Of a DNA stretch of 64,000 bases, positions 32,733 to 42,363 are shown one piece after another. The notes under the pieces are model-generated. The model was not told the DNA's origin. It ran no database searches and saw nothing but the letters and a program-made list of their open reading frames with translations. Within the stretch, counting starts at the first letter, position 1. Each line of letters opens with the position of its first letter. The translations under genes and the position numbers were made by a program. Source of the DNA: Cochleicola gelatinilyticus (GTDB lineage: Bacteria > Bacteroidota > Bacteroidia > Flavobacteriales > Flavobacteriaceae). The DNA is taken from NCBI RefSeq assembly GCF_001637325.1, contig NZ_LRXL01000026.1, positions 434,001-498,000 on the forward strand, read 5' to 3'.

Positions 32733-34164
32733 TTATTTCAAATAGAATGGGTAAAGCATACAAGACGGCTACCTGCTTTCCATCATGCTCACCAGGAGTC
32801 ATTTGGGGCAGGCTTGAAATCACCCTCTGGGCTTCTTCGGCAAGTGCCTCGTGTTCGGCGCGTACTCTAAGGTCCACAACTTTTCCAAATGCATCGATTT
32901 TAAATTGCGCTCGAATTTTTTGTCTCCCCGTAAGCCCTAGATTATTCCCGACTTTCGTATTAAAATTGGCTGCAACAAATGCCTGTATTTTTTGTGACAT
33001 GCATTGTTTTGCATCCGCATTGCTCATGCCTTCACAACCTGGAAACGTGGGTACCTTATCGATGATTGCAAAGGGTATTTCAGCTTTGTTACTTACATCC
33101 AAATATTCCTGCACCGACTCATATACTTTAGCATCAGGCGTTGCTTCGGTAGCCAAAAATTTTAGGGCTTTGGCTTCTTCGTCTGTAAGATTTCCTTTTT
33201 TCATAATGGCTTCGGAAAGCTCGTTGATCTTGGTCATCACTTCCCCGTCGTCTTGAACGGTAGCTTCTTCTATCTTGCTTTCGTCGGAACAGGAAGTGTA
33301 CAACAACATCGCGCAAACGGCGGGGATGAGTACTAAATACTTTAACTGAAAGATGTTCTTCGATTTTGATTTTTGTAACATGATGATTCGTTTTTTGATT
33401 AATGAATGATTGAAAAATGTATTGATGAATGAAATTTTTTCGGTCTGAAACACTTGAGATAATAACTCTTGATAGTATTCTTTCCTGCTTTTTTGTGCCG
33501 CCACGCGCGCATCGGCAGTAAATTCGTGAAGCGTTTCCATGCGATGCTGAAACACATACACCAACGGATTGAACCAACATACAATTCGAAGCAATTCGAA
33601 AAATAGTAGGTCGTAGGTATGTTTTTCGGTTACATGAACCTGCTCGTGTAACAAAATACTTTTTTGTTGTACTTCGGAAAGTTGATCGCCTAAATAAACT
33701 GTGTCGAAAAACGTAAAGGCCACGTCGGTATTTGGAAGGATAATAAGATTAAAATCTGCTCGCTCCCTAAGAATTCCCGCTCTTCTTAACTTTTGGATTT
33801 TAAATAATTTTAACAGGAAAATTGCAAGTGCAATCCCCATCCCCACACACCAGATCCAGGTTGCGATGGTTATCCAGTTCCATGATGTCTGGCTAATGGT
33901 AACGGCATCTAAAGTAATTTCTGAAATACCGGGTTGACTTCCGTTATTCCCAATGAGCACCGCAGGAAGCGTAATAAAAAATTGCTCCGGAATACGTTCC
34001 CGTAACGCATCAATTTTCAGAAAAGGCAAAATAAAACTTAAAACAGCTGTACCCAGCAGATACCATCGATTGGCTTTAAAAAATGTTTCTTTCTTCAGAA
34101 ATACATCGTACACCAATAGAAACAGAAGTTGAAAAGCGATTATTTGAATTGCTACATGTATCAT
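32725..34164 (-). CDS. BlaR1-like M56 peptidase with C-terminal TonB-like domain
   Basis: Helices at about residues 5-22, 35-50, 95-120 and 275-295 and the zinc motif HEQVH (H173, E174, H177) with CWFNPLVYVFQHRMETLHEF define the M56 fold. After the last helix there is a lipoprotein-like Cys (LLYTSCSD), a spacer and a TonB-C-like domain (about 390-478, with QKIRAQFKIDAFGKVVDLRV). A TonB-like tail is frequent in Bacteroidota M56 proteins and suggests signalling across the envelope. It starts in an ATGA overlap with the BlaI gene. Confidence 0.88.
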   Translation of the reverse strand: MIHVAIQIIAFQLLFLLVYDVFLKKETFFKANRWYLLGTAVLSFILPFLKIDALRERIPEQFFITLPAVLIGNNGSQPGISEITLDAVTISQTSWNWITIATWIWCVGMGIALAIFLLKLFKIQKLRRAGILRERADFNLIILPNTDVAFTFFDTVYLGDQLSEVQQKSILLHEQVHVTEKHTYDLLFFELLRIVCWFNPLVYVFQHRMETLHEFTADARVAAQKSRKEYYQELLSQVFQTEKISFINTFFNHSLIKKRIIMLQKSKSKNIFQLKYLVLIPAVCAMLLYTSCSDESKIEEATVQDDGEVMTKINELSEAIMKKGNLTDEEAKALKFLATEATPDAKVYESVQEYLDVSNKAEIPFAIIDKVPTFPGCEGMSNADAKQCMSQKIQAFVAANFNTKVGNNLGLTGRQKIRAQFKIDAFGKVVDLRVRAEHEALAEEAQRVISSLPQMTPGEHDGKQVAVLYALPILFEINE

Positions 34165-34529
34165 GACGTTTCCTCTTTATTGATCTCCTTCATTAACTCC
34201 TCCATTTCTTGAATACTAATGTCGTTTTTCTTCATAAAAAAGCTCACCATACTTTTAAATGATCCTTGAAAATACCCTTCCATTAATTTATTGAGCGACT
34301 GATTGCTATATTCTGCTTTTGCTACCTTCGGAAAATAAATATGTCCACGACCTTCTTTTCGGTAATCCACAAAGTCTTTACTCTCTAGAATACGTACAAT
34401 TGTCGATACTGTATTATAGGCAGGTTTTGGCTTAGGTAATTCTTCTAAAATTGAAGCTACATTTGCCTCGCCCAGATCCCATAAGATCTGCATAATATCT
34501 TCTTCTGCTTTGGTGAGTTGTTTAGACAT
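34161..34529 (-). CDS. BlaI/MecI/CopY family transcriptional repressor
   Basis: The ATG at 34529 gives MSKQLTKAEEDIMQILWDLG, the standard family start; a longer ORF to 34583 covers the operators and is rejected. The winged helix includes KPAYNTVSTIVRILESKDFVDYRKEG, followed by the dimerisation tail. The stop overlaps the M56 start by 4 bp. Upstream palindromes suggest autoregulation. Confidence 0.91.
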   Translation of the reverse strand: MSKQLTKAEEDIMQILWDLGEANVASILEELPKPKPAYNTVSTIVRILESKDFVDYRKEGRGHIYFPKVAKAEYSNQSLNKLMEGYFQGSFKSMVSFFMKKNDISIQEMEELMKEINKEETS

Positions 34530-34557
34530 GGTGTGTTGAATAAAAATTGATGTGACA

Positions 34558-34598
34558 CAAATATAACTAAATTTATAGTTCAAACTAATTTTTTAGTT
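34558..34598 (-). promoter_or_regulatory. Promoter -7 box and two BlaI-type operators
   Basis: The minus-strand -7 box TATATTTG (34558-34565) is flanked by two 16-bp palindromes, AACTAAATTTATAGTT (34565-34580) and AACTAATTTTTTAGTT (34583-34598). The ACTA/TAGT half-sites resemble BlaI operators. Their half-sites differ from those at 6230-6273, so the two BlaI proteins may not cross-regulate. Confidence 0.65.
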
Positions 34599-34639
34599 AT
34601 AAAATGTAACATTTTTATAAATCTTCCGTCTTATTGTGT

Positions 34640-35140
34640 ATGGATACTACACTATTGATCATTGGTTTTTTGCTTATGTTGGTTGGCGTTTTGGGCAGTT
34701 TTCTTCCCGTATTACCAGGTGTTCCCGTTAGCTGGCTCGGATTGTTAGTTTTACACCTTTGCCCCTCTGTTTCTTTTAATTGGCCCTTTATAGTAGTTAC
34801 AGGAATTGTGGCAATCGGTTTATATGTATTAGATTACATCATTCCCGCAATGGGAACTAAACGATTTGGAGGAAGTAAAGCGGGAGCTTGGGGAACCACA
34901 ATAGGGTTGATCGTCGGTATTTTTATTCCTATTCCTTTCGGAATTCTTATCGGTGCTTTTGGAGGGGCATTACTAGGAGAGTTAGTTGTAAATAAAACAG
35001 AAAAGAACCTCGCAGTAAAAGCCGCATTTGGTTCTTTTTTAGGATTTTTAGCGTCTACGTTTATAAAATTTCTGGCGACCGTAGTCTATCTGGGATTGTT
35101 TCTATGGAAGGCCTGGGAGTTTCGTTCGTTGTTTTTTTAA
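34640..35140 (+). CDS. DUF456 family membrane protein
   Basis: The ATG at 34640 gives MDTTLLIIGFLLMLVGVLGS; an upstream TTG two codons earlier is less likely. The 166-residue protein has five or so helices and the family segments LPVLPGVPVSWLGLL, MGTKRFGGSKAGAWGTTIGLIVG and GALLGELV. Function unknown; the glycine-rich second half suggests tightly packed helices. It is divergent from the BlaI gene. Confidence 0.9.
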   Translation: MDTTLLIIGFLLMLVGVLGSFLPVLPGVPVSWLGLLVLHLCPSVSFNWPFIVVTGIVAIGLYVLDYIIPAMGTKRFGGSKAGAWGTTIGLIVGIFIPIPFGILIGAFGGALLGELVVNKTEKNLAVKAAFGSFLGFLASTFIKFLATVVYLGLFLWKAWEFRSLFF

Positions 35141-35142
35141 AT

Positions 35143-36057
35143 TTAAAAATAAACCATACAATTAGGCAGCGCCTCCTTAATTCTCTTCTTTTCAGCCTTA
35201 TCAAAATTAGTATCGACCGCAATTAAGGTGGTAAGTTCCTTTAAATTCCCAATGTCTTTTGGTAAATGGGTCAACGGATTTCCCGAAATAATAAGAAGCT
35301 CCAGCGTAAAAATAGCGGTAAGATCTTCGGGAAGTTCCTTTAAAATATTATTATTAATTCTAAGCGATTTTAAGTTCTGAAGTGAGGAAATACCTTTTGG
35401 TAATGCTTTTAAGTTATTGTGTTCTAAATTTAGTTCCCGCAATTGCTTTAACCCCAACCAACGCGTATCAAACTCATAAAATTGATTGTAACCAAGATCT
35501 AATATTTCTAATACCGAAAGTGTTCCCATGGTATTGGGAAGGTAGCTCAACTGGTTGTTCTCTAATTGCAATACTCGTAATGAAGTGCAAGAGGTTACGG
35601 TTTCAGGAAGGCGAGACAATGTGTTTCCTGAAAGGTACAAATACTGAAGCTGTTCTAACTTACCAATCCTTTCAGAAATGGCAACTATGCCGTTATCGGC
35701 AATATCGAGGGTTATTAATTGTTTTAAATTCTCTATACCTTCGGGAATATAGGTAAGTCCGTTCCCTTTCAAATTAAGTACTTCCAAATTGGATAAGGCA
35801 AAAATAGATTTTGGCCACGTTTCAAAATGATTCTGCATGGCATTTAAGAACGTAAGTTGCTGTAGTTGTTCCAATTGATTAGATACATAAAACAGTTGTT
35901 GGTCACGCAAATTAAGTTGGGTGGCGTTCGTGTCTAATGCTGCTTCAGAAATGCTGTAGTATACTTTGCTCTTCAAGGGATCCGCATGCTGTGCGCTTCC
36001 GAAGAAAATACAACAACCACTAAAAAGCAGAAAAAGATTCCATTTTAAAAAATTCAT
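35143..36057 (-). CDS. Secreted leucine-rich repeat protein
   Basis: The ATG at 36057 gives MNFLKWNLFLLFSGCCIFFGSAQ, a clear signal peptide; the upstream start at 36111 lies in the terminator region. About nine 23-residue LRR units follow from residue 55, with the pattern LpxxLxxLxxLxxLxLxxNxL, as in LEQLQYLYLSGNTLSRLPE. No enzyme domain or sorting signal is visible. It is probably periplasmic or surface-linked for protein binding. Confidence 0.88.
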   Translation of the reverse strand: MNFLKWNLFLLFSGCCIFFGSAQHADPLKSKVYYSISEAALDTNATQLNLRDQQLFYVSNQLEQLQQLTFLNAMQNHFETWPKSIFALSNLEVLNLKGNGLTYIPEGIENLKQLITLDIADNGIVAISERIGKLEQLQYLYLSGNTLSRLPETVTSCTSLRVLQLENNQLSYLPNTMGTLSVLEILDLGYNQFYEFDTRWLGLKQLRELNLEHNNLKALPKGISSLQNLKSLRINNNILKELPEDLTAIFTLELLIISGNPLTHLPKDIGNLKELTTLIAVDTNFDKAEKKRIKEALPNCMVYF

Positions 36058-36082
36058 AAGCGCTTTATTTTTCAGAAAAAAT

Positions 36083-36123
36083 AAAAAGGACTGGTACGAT
36101 GCATGCACCAACCAGCCCTTTTA
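36083..36123 (-). terminator. Terminator between the PhoX-like and LRR genes
   Basis: An imperfect stem AAAGGACTGGT / ACCAGCCCTTT flanks a loop, with A- and T-rich ends. It lies 16 bp beyond the stop codon of the 991-residue PhoX-like gene on the minus strand. Confidence 0.7.
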
Positions 36124-36138
36124 TTCTTAATATTCCTA

Positions 36139-39114
36139 TTATTTAGTCAATAATTTGTACGAAGCCACACTTGCTCCCACCTGTACTTTAAGCATCAACA
36201 CTTGATGGCTTGCCATGATGTTTGATAGGTCTAAAGTAATGGTTTGATTGGCGCCGTTATTGTGCACCTCACTCGAGGTTAACAACGTTCTTCCCAACAT
36301 ATCGAATACGGTTACTGTTGCTGCTTCCCCATTTAATTCTGGAAGTGAAACATTTACAATTCCGTCGGTTGGATTTGGGTATACTGAAATTTCATTCTTT
36401 AACACCTCATCGATTCCTAGTAACTGTACCACTATATATGCTTCTTTTACCAAGGCTTCGCTTGTTCCAGAAGGATTGGAAACCGTAAGGCTCACATCGA
36501 ACGTACCTTCTTCTAAATACGCAACCGTTGGAGCTTGCTCGGTAGAAGTTGCAGGAATTCCGCCTTCGAATGTCCAGAACCAAGAGGTTGGAGTATTCAC
36601 GCTAAGATCTGTAAATGTAACAGCAGATCCAGGAACTGTATTGGTTGTTGAAGCTTCAAAATCTGCCACAGGTGCTTGAACTCCCATATTTTCATTAAGT
36701 GCAAATACCACTGTTGCAGATGCATTAAAGGTTACTTCAGAAAAAGTTGCGTCTAATTGTGGTGTGTTGTTTCCATTTGGATGTTGCACCGAGAAAAATC
36801 CGAATTTAAAATCGGGTGTAAACGTTAATCCCGTTGGTTCAGACCCATTTGGCATCGATGCGAATAACTCCACACGTGGATTGGCTTGTGTATGATCAGG
36901 ACGCACTACCCAAATGTAATTGTTCCCTCCATCTTGCAATACCCAAAGGTTTCCTTTATCATCGAAAGTAAGGTTGTCGTTTCCACCCCCCCAATCTTCG
37001 GTTAGAGTTCCATTAGCAGTTGCAATGTCGTAGCTCATTCCTCCAACAAAGGTTCTAAAATTTGAAATTGTCGCACCATCGTCCGAAAATTTATACACCC
37101 TTCCTTTTCCTTTCGATGTAAAATAGATCTCCCCGGTTAGTGGATGAATTTCACAATCTTCTACCCCATTAAAGTTTGTGCCTCCTAAAGCAGCTGCAGC
37201 ATTTCGTACGTTATTACGTTCTGCTTTGGTAGTATTAGGAACTTGAATCCACGTGGCGGTAGGCGAGGTAGGTTCATTATTCGCTAAAGGTGTATCTAAT
37301 TTTAAAACATATAGTGTTCCTTCGGAAAGATCTCCTGGTGTATCGGCTACAAATTTGTAAACACAATCGGTACCACCATCTTCACCGTAGTAAGCGGTTA
37401 CCATATCTTCTGAAACGACTACATTTTCGTGATTCATTCTACCCATGGCCCATAACTTTTCTTGTCCTGAACCATAATCGATTACTGAAGCTGTTTCCGG
37501 ATCGATCTCAACCAACCAACCCACATCTTCATAACCATCGGAATTATTATCTCCAGAATTTGTAGATTCTTCGGCAGTAACTACCGTACCCCAAGGAGTA
37601 ACACCTCCAGAACAATTTCGTGTAGTAGTAACTAAGACATCGTTGTAAAGATCTACTGGCTGACTTTGATCTAACTCCCATAATAATGTATCTTCATTAA
37701 AATGTACATCTAAAATTGAAACGCCACCCGGTGTATTTTCATGATTTACCGATACATACCCTAAGGTACTGGACCCTTCGATAGGAACATATCCTGTAAA
37801 GTCATTATTTCCCGGCACTGTATTATCGCCACCACTGTAAACATCCCCTTGTTTTAAGAGCAGTTGAAATCTATGCTCGCTTGGAAGAATCATATTTGAA
37901 GTCTGTCCTGTGGGTGTTATCGAAGTAAAACAACCTATTTCTCCTTCGCTACATTCAAATGGTTCTACTGGCTCTTCAGCATCTTGAATATACATATCGA
38001 ATTTCAGGTCTGAACTTTGCCCGTCACGGTTATGAAGCTCTACTGAAATTCGGTTAAGTCCATCGACAAATACTGTTTTAGGTACTTCATGAATAAAATA
38101 CACATTTTCATCATTCCCAGATACAATGGTAGAAGAAGTAGTTAGGTAATCAATGTCACCGTCGGGCATGTTATCACGAAATACTTCAACACCATTTACA
38201 TATACCACGGCACCATCATCTCTATTTAATCCGAAGGCTACCATTTCTGCCATTTCAGAAAGCTCCACAGTAAGATCTCTTGAAAAATAGGTTGTGATAA
38301 ATTTATTGTTGGCATCGGGACCAAAAGAAATTTCGGTATTTACGGGATCTCCATATCCTAACGGTGCAAGACCAATCGCCCATGAAGACACGTCGTAATC
38401 TATCGTTGTCCAAGGCTCTGCGTCTAAACTCACTCCCGTATCTAAATAGCTCCATGCCGATTGTGCAGGTAATGGGTAAGCTGCCGGCTCTATAGTTAAA
38501 GGCACAAAATCTAAAGCAAGGTCGAAACCAAGATCAGAACTCCCCGAATCTGCTTGATGCAATTCTACGGCAATCACATTTGTACCGTTCTGTAACAGAT
38601 TGGCGCTGCTAAAATCTTCAAAATCGTTTTCATCGCTACCGCCAATTGTAGAAGACGCATAGGTAGTATAAGTAATGGTACCTTCGGGCATATTGGAACG
38701 CACTACTTCGGTTCCATTTACATAGACTACTACGCCGTCGTCATTAAGTATGCTGTATAATAGGTCTCCGTAAAGAGAAGCATCCTCAATTTCAAATTCG
38801 TAGCGAAAGTAATATGTTGGATATTTGTTTGAAGCGTCCGGACCAAAATCTAATGTAGTGGTTTCGTTTCCGTCTCCATATCCAAATTTTGCAGGACCGC
38901 TTTGCCAAGCTGCATCGTCGTACCCGATTTCTCTCCAATCGGTGCCAAGATCGACACCAGTATCGTTGTAACTCCAATTACTTCCTGCTTCGAAAGGGAA
39001 AGTGCCATTAAGGACTGTTGCATTAGACCTCACTGCTCCCATCGTATGTGCAATGGAAAGCGTGCACATAGAAAAGAAGAGCATGAATCTTAAATAAAGT
39101 TGGTTTTTTTTCAT
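36139..39114 (-). CDS. T9SS-secreted PhoX-like (DUF839) protein with two N-terminal repeats, PKD and sorting domain
   Basis: The 991-residue protein has a signal peptide (1-26), two related beta-sandwich modules (about 30-205 and 206-385; each with IGYDDAAWQSG or IDYDVSSWAIG and the FGPDA segment), a DUF839/PhoX-type beta-propeller (about 395-800: NCSGGVTPWGTVVTAEE, GRMNHENVV, LTFDDKGNLWVLQDGG), a PKD domain (about 815-905: TSWFWTFEGG) and a T9SS sorting domain (about 915-991: ISVYPNPTDGIVNV). PhoX phosphatases use calcium and iron, but whether this propeller is active is not shown. It is secreted or surface-bound by T9SS. Confidence 0.9.
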   Translation of the reverse strand: MKKNQLYLRFMLFFSMCTLSIAHTMGAVRSNATVLNGTFPFEAGSNWSYNDTGVDLGTDWREIGYDDAAWQSGPAKFGYGDGNETTTLDFGPDASNKYPTYYFRYEFEIEDASLYGDLLYSILNDDGVVVYVNGTEVVRSNMPEGTITYTTYASSTIGGSDENDFEDFSSANLLQNGTNVIAVELHQADSGSSDLGFDLALDFVPLTIEPAAYPLPAQSAWSYLDTGVSLDAEPWTTIDYDVSSWAIGLAPLGYGDPVNTEISFGPDANNKFITTYFSRDLTVELSEMAEMVAFGLNRDDGAVVYVNGVEVFRDNMPDGDIDYLTTSSTIVSGNDENVYFIHEVPKTVFVDGLNRISVELHNRDGQSSDLKFDMYIQDAEEPVEPFECSEGEIGCFTSITPTGQTSNMILPSEHRFQLLLKQGDVYSGGDNTVPGNNDFTGYVPIEGSSTLGYVSVNHENTPGGVSILDVHFNEDTLLWELDQSQPVDLYNDVLVTTTRNCSGGVTPWGTVVTAEESTNSGDNNSDGYEDVGWLVEIDPETASVIDYGSGQEKLWAMGRMNHENVVVSEDMVTAYYGEDGGTDCVYKFVADTPGDLSEGTLYVLKLDTPLANNEPTSPTATWIQVPNTTKAERNNVRNAAAALGGTNFNGVEDCEIHPLTGEIYFTSKGKGRVYKFSDDGATISNFRTFVGGMSYDIATANGTLTEDWGGGNDNLTFDDKGNLWVLQDGGNNYIWVVRPDHTQANPRVELFASMPNGSEPTGLTFTPDFKFGFFSVQHPNGNNTPQLDATFSEVTFNASATVVFALNENMGVQAPVADFEASTTNTVPGSAVTFTDLSVNTPTSWFWTFEGGIPATSTEQAPTVAYLEEGTFDVSLTVSNPSGTSEALVKEAYIVVQLLGIDEVLKNEISVYPNPTDGIVNVSLPELNGEAATVTVFDMLGRTLLTSSEVHNNGANQTITLDLSNIMASHQVLMLKVQVGASVASYKLLTK

Positions 39115-39156
39115 TTTTTAAAAGTTTAATATGTTTGAATTGATCGTTAAGGTCTT

Positions 39157-39190
39157 CAAAGCTACTTTTTAGAACTTCAAAGCATTCAAA
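39157..39190 (-). promoter_or_regulatory. Bacteroidota-type promoter of the PhoX-like gene
   Basis: On the minus strand TTTG (39187-39190) is followed 26 bp later by TAGCTTTG (39157-39164), matching TTTG at -33 and TAnnTTTG at -7. The ATG is 43 bp downstream of the -7 box. The rest of 39115-39376 shows no gene. Confidence 0.6.
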
Positions 39191-39376
39191 CTCATCATTA
39201 CCCTTTATTGAAAAAATAGTTACGAAACAGATTTTAATTTTAACTGAATATTATCCAAATTGCTTCAGAAATGGAGGTATGTTAAACGAATTGAAAATAA
39301 AGGTTAACACTATAATTGTTGTGATCTGTCCTAGAGTTTTAAGCAGTAAAAATCAACTTTGATTTTTTTTCAGAAA

Positions 39377-41224
39377 CTATAAAACTTTTATTTGAGTTGT
39401 ATAGGGATTGTCGGAAAGGGCTTTTAAAAATGCAATAATCGCTTGTATTTCTTGTTCGCTAAGATCGAGCGGCGTATCGGGAAGTGTTTGATTAGTTACC
39501 TCAAGTCCCATTCCGGCACCTCCTCCTTTATTGTAAAAATCAAGCACTTCTTCTAGCGTATTATAAGCGCCATTATGAAAATATGGTGCAGTTTCGAAAC
39601 TATTACGAACGGTCGTTGTTTTAAACGATTTTTCATAGATCCATGCTGCTTCACTAGCAATCCCGTTGTTCCACCTTCCCTCGTCGGTGTCGAGGACAGG
39701 AACGTCTGACTTAGGGTTTTTAAGCACTCCTAAAATTTCAGTTTCGGTATCGCTATATAGAGGAGGAACCAATCCAGAAAAATTTGGAGCAAAATGGCAG
39801 GTCGCACAAGCACCTTTGCCCATAAATAGATTAAATCCTTTTTTTACTTCCGAAGAAATTTCGGGAATTTCTCCTCGAACAAACCGATCGAACGGACTAT
39901 TAAATGAACGTAGAGAAATCACATATGAAGCTAAGGCACTTGCTATTTTTCGTCTTGAAATATCCTCATCTACAAACACATTTTTAAATTTTGAAGGATA
40001 CTCAGAATGAGCAGATAGTTTTGCGAGTATAGCTATATAATCGGTGTCGAATTCTTCCGAATTAAAAACAACATGCTCTACTTGTTGTTCTAAATTAAAA
40101 GCCCGAGCATCGTAAAAAAAACGTTCTGCATAAGCAGCGTTTAAAAGTGTGGGAGCATTACGAAGTACAAATTCTCCAGTTTTATTACTACTTGATGTAG
40201 GCAATCCATCGGTAAACGCTTTTTGAGGATTATGACAACTTGCACAACTTATCGATTTAGAATTGCTTAGAATAGGGTCGTAAAACAATTCTTCCCCTAA
40301 TTCTCGCAAGGCTCTACTATCTTCTTCTTGAGTGAGTTGGGCAAAAAAATAAGGATCGAGAAAGTCTGCGGAAAAAATACTTTCACTGTTTAGATTCCAT
40401 CCAGTTTGCTGGGTTATATGTTCTGGCTTTTTAAGATTACGAGTGTGCCCTAATAGTTTGTATAATGGATCTATATGATTGGTAAGAAAAGTGAGGCGGT
40501 CGAAAGATTCGAAAGACGTAGCTTTTGATAATTGTGCAATAGCAGCCTGTATTAACTGAGTAGCTTCTTTTTTTTGTTTTTCAGATAGTTTAGTTTCTGA
40601 AAAATTGAGTACCTCCCCAATAGCCTCTAACGATACTTTTGCTTCTTCAATACCGTTTGCAGATCCAGGTGTATCGAAACCAGTGACTCCCAATGTAAAA
40701 ATCCGAACCAATTGAAGCCGTGACGCTGTGATAATATCCTCTGGAATAAGCGTTTTAGAAGCTAAAGCCGAGGCTACTTGTGTAAAATGAGTATGTACGT
40801 TTTTTGCTAGTCGGGCGATGTGCACTTTTTCTTCGGAAGGATTTTCAGAAAAGATAAGTTCATCTAATACCTGAAGCCCTTCTGGCGGGGAAATTGTGGG
40901 TTGGTTCCCTGATTTTTCAATCTTTAATAAAGGAGCACCATTTAGGTATTTATTGGTGTATTCAGGATGAAAGTACGCTACATAAAATTCTATTTTCTTA
41001 TACGCTAATCGGGATTCGGTTAACGCATTTTGAAGGATGTCTGAAGAGACCTTCCCTTTCTGAAATTCTGTAGCTAAACTATCTAAAGTTTTAAAGGCTT
41101 GTTGCGTTTCGCTAAAATAATTTGAAATAGATTGGGGACGTGAAATATACGTTTCATTGGGACTGCACTGAATACAAATGAAACTAATAAAGCCAATAAT
41201 ATAAAATAGAGTTGTTGTTCGCAC
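39377..41224 (-). CDS. Di-haem cytochrome c peroxidase-type lipoprotein with imelysin-like N-terminal half
   Basis: The lipobox ICIQC (Cys20) marks an SPII lipoprotein. Residues about 40-265 are helical with no haem site and resemble imelysin-like spacers. Residues about 280-610 form a MauG/di-haem peroxidase domain with two CxxCH sites, C327-H331 (SCASCH) and C473-H477 (GACATCH), and YFHNGAYNTLEEV. Family members reduce peroxide or oxidise proteins in the periplasm. The start codon is GTG at 41224. At 615 residues it is longer than plain CCP because of the N-terminal half. It stands alone. Confidence 0.88.
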   Translation of the reverse strand: MRTTTLFYIIGFISFICIQCSPNETYISRPQSISNYFSETQQAFKTLDSLATEFQKGKVSSDILQNALTESRLAYKKIEFYVAYFHPEYTNKYLNGAPLLKIEKSGNQPTISPPEGLQVLDELIFSENPSEEKVHIARLAKNVHTHFTQVASALASKTLIPEDIITASRLQLVRIFTLGVTGFDTPGSANGIEEAKVSLEAIGEVLNFSETKLSEKQKKEATQLIQAAIAQLSKATSFESFDRLTFLTNHIDPLYKLLGHTRNLKKPEHITQQTGWNLNSESIFSADFLDPYFFAQLTQEEDSRALRELGEELFYDPILSNSKSISCASCHNPQKAFTDGLPTSSSNKTGEFVLRNAPTLLNAAYAERFFYDARAFNLEQQVEHVVFNSEEFDTDYIAILAKLSAHSEYPSKFKNVFVDEDISRRKIASALASYVISLRSFNSPFDRFVRGEIPEISSEVKKGFNLFMGKGACATCHFAPNFSGLVPPLYSDTETEILGVLKNPKSDVPVLDTDEGRWNNGIASEAAWIYEKSFKTTTVRNSFETAPYFHNGAYNTLEEVLDFYNKGGGAGMGLEVTNQTLPDTPLDLSEQEIQAIIAFLKALSDNPYTTQIKVL

Positions 41225-41329
41225 GGGACAATTTTAATTGCGTAACAAACCTAGCCAACCCTTATAAGTTGGCTGTTATATAATCGTTATGAAATAATTA
41301 AATGATGTTTTTAAAAGCAGTATTACGAA

Positions 41330-41893
41330 TTATAGCCAAGTAGTTTTTTCTTCGATAGAAGTGGCTCGCACACCTTCTGGTTGTGGATCGTCATATTTTC
41401 CCATATAGAAAAAGCCAAGACACTTTTCTCTTTCATTCATAGTAAAAAACTCATGCATTCGGTTGATAACTTCAGGGGAACTCCAGTAAGCACCAATACC
41501 CATTTCGTGAGCGGTTAACCACATATTCTGAACCGCCATCGCTGTTGCCGCAATTTCTTCCCATTCAGGAATTGCTTCAGAAGGGTCTCGTTGCATACAA
41601 ATTGCAATAATAGCTCCTGCCTTTTTGGGGTTTTCCAAATACTTTTTATACTTAAATTCAGAAAATTTTTCCGCATTCTTTTTATAGGTTTCCGCTAAGA
41701 AAGACCCAAACGCTTCTTGTTTTTCCCCTTGCATGATTTTAAAACGCCATGGCTCGGTACGGCGATGAGTAGGTGCCCAATTCGCTGCTTCTAGGACGGT
41801 TTTAATTTCAGCTTTTGTAATTGGTTCGTTATTGTATTGCGGAGGAAACACGGAACGACGGGATTGTATCGTATTAAAGATCATACGTTGCAT
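41330..41893 (-). CDS. Nitroreductase family flavoprotein
   Basis: The first ATG at 41893 (MQRMIFNTIQSRRSVFPPQY) is chosen over a TTG four codons upstream. The 187-residue protein has the FMN-site residues of the nitroreductase family (RRS near residue 12, APTHRRTEPWRF), ENPKKAGAIIAICM and GIGAYWSSP. It matches the short YdjA/NfnB-like type, which reduces nitro or quinone compounds with NAD(P)H. Natural substrate unknown. Confidence 0.9.
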   Translation of the reverse strand: MQRMIFNTIQSRRSVFPPQYNNEPITKAEIKTVLEAANWAPTHRRTEPWRFKIMQGEKQEAFGSFLAETYKKNAEKFSEFKYKKYLENPKKAGAIIAICMQRDPSEAIPEWEEIAATAMAVQNMWLTAHEMGIGAYWSSPEVINRMHEFFTMNEREKCLGFFYMGKYDDPQPEGVRATSIEEKTTWL

Positions 41894-41961
41894 TTTTAAT
41901 AACAAAGATACTGAATGATTCTTTATGGATAAAACTATGAATTTGTGAAGTCAATTAAAAC

Positions 41962-41990
41962 AAAAAAAGCCCATCCATTTGGATAAGCTT
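41962..41990 (-). terminator. Terminator downstream of tRNA-Asp
   Basis: On the minus strand the stem AAGC.ATCC / GGAT.GCTT with loop AAAT is followed by a run of seven T. It lies about 80 bp past the tRNA 3' end. Confidence 0.7.
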
Positions 41991-42072
41991 CTCATTGGTT
42001 TATTTCTAAACCACAAGCCCCATTTAAAGGACTCAACACAACATCTTAGTTTCCTTGAAGAAGGAATTGTTG

Positions 42073-42146
42073 CGGTCTGGACGAGACTCGAACTCGCGAC
42101 CCCCTGCGTGACAGGCAGGTATTCTAACCAACTGAACTACCAGACC
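42073..42146 (-). tRNA. tRNA-Asp (anticodon GUC)
   Basis: The reverse complement gives acceptor GGTCTGG/CCAGACC, anticodon stem CCTGC/GCAGG with loop CTGTCAC (anticodon GTC), T-loop TTCGAGT and discriminator G, as in aspartate tRNAs. The following 42147-42363 stretch holds nothing I can assign. Confidence 0.95.
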
Positions 42147-42363
42147 GTTGCTATACCTTTCGGTGTTAAGCATACTAATATCGCTATTAGCGAGGGCAAA
42201 TATACGCCTGTTATTTAATCTGACAAACATTTATTTAAAAAAAATTACTTTTAGAAAAAACACTTGGCAAAATCTATACTGTAAAGTCATAAAAATAACG
42301 TGTAACCCTATTCATTTATAGCATGTTGAAACAAATGCATGTTATTATCAATAAATTTAAACT

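Noticed and set aside
36248-36679. 143-codon plus-strand ORF within the PhoX-like gene
   Set aside because: It is the antisense reading of the PKD/sorting region of a well-supported gene.
42033-42230. 65-codon minus-strand ORF across tRNA-Asp
   Set aside because: It reads through the tRNA; the same stretch on the plus strand also gives a spurious ORF.
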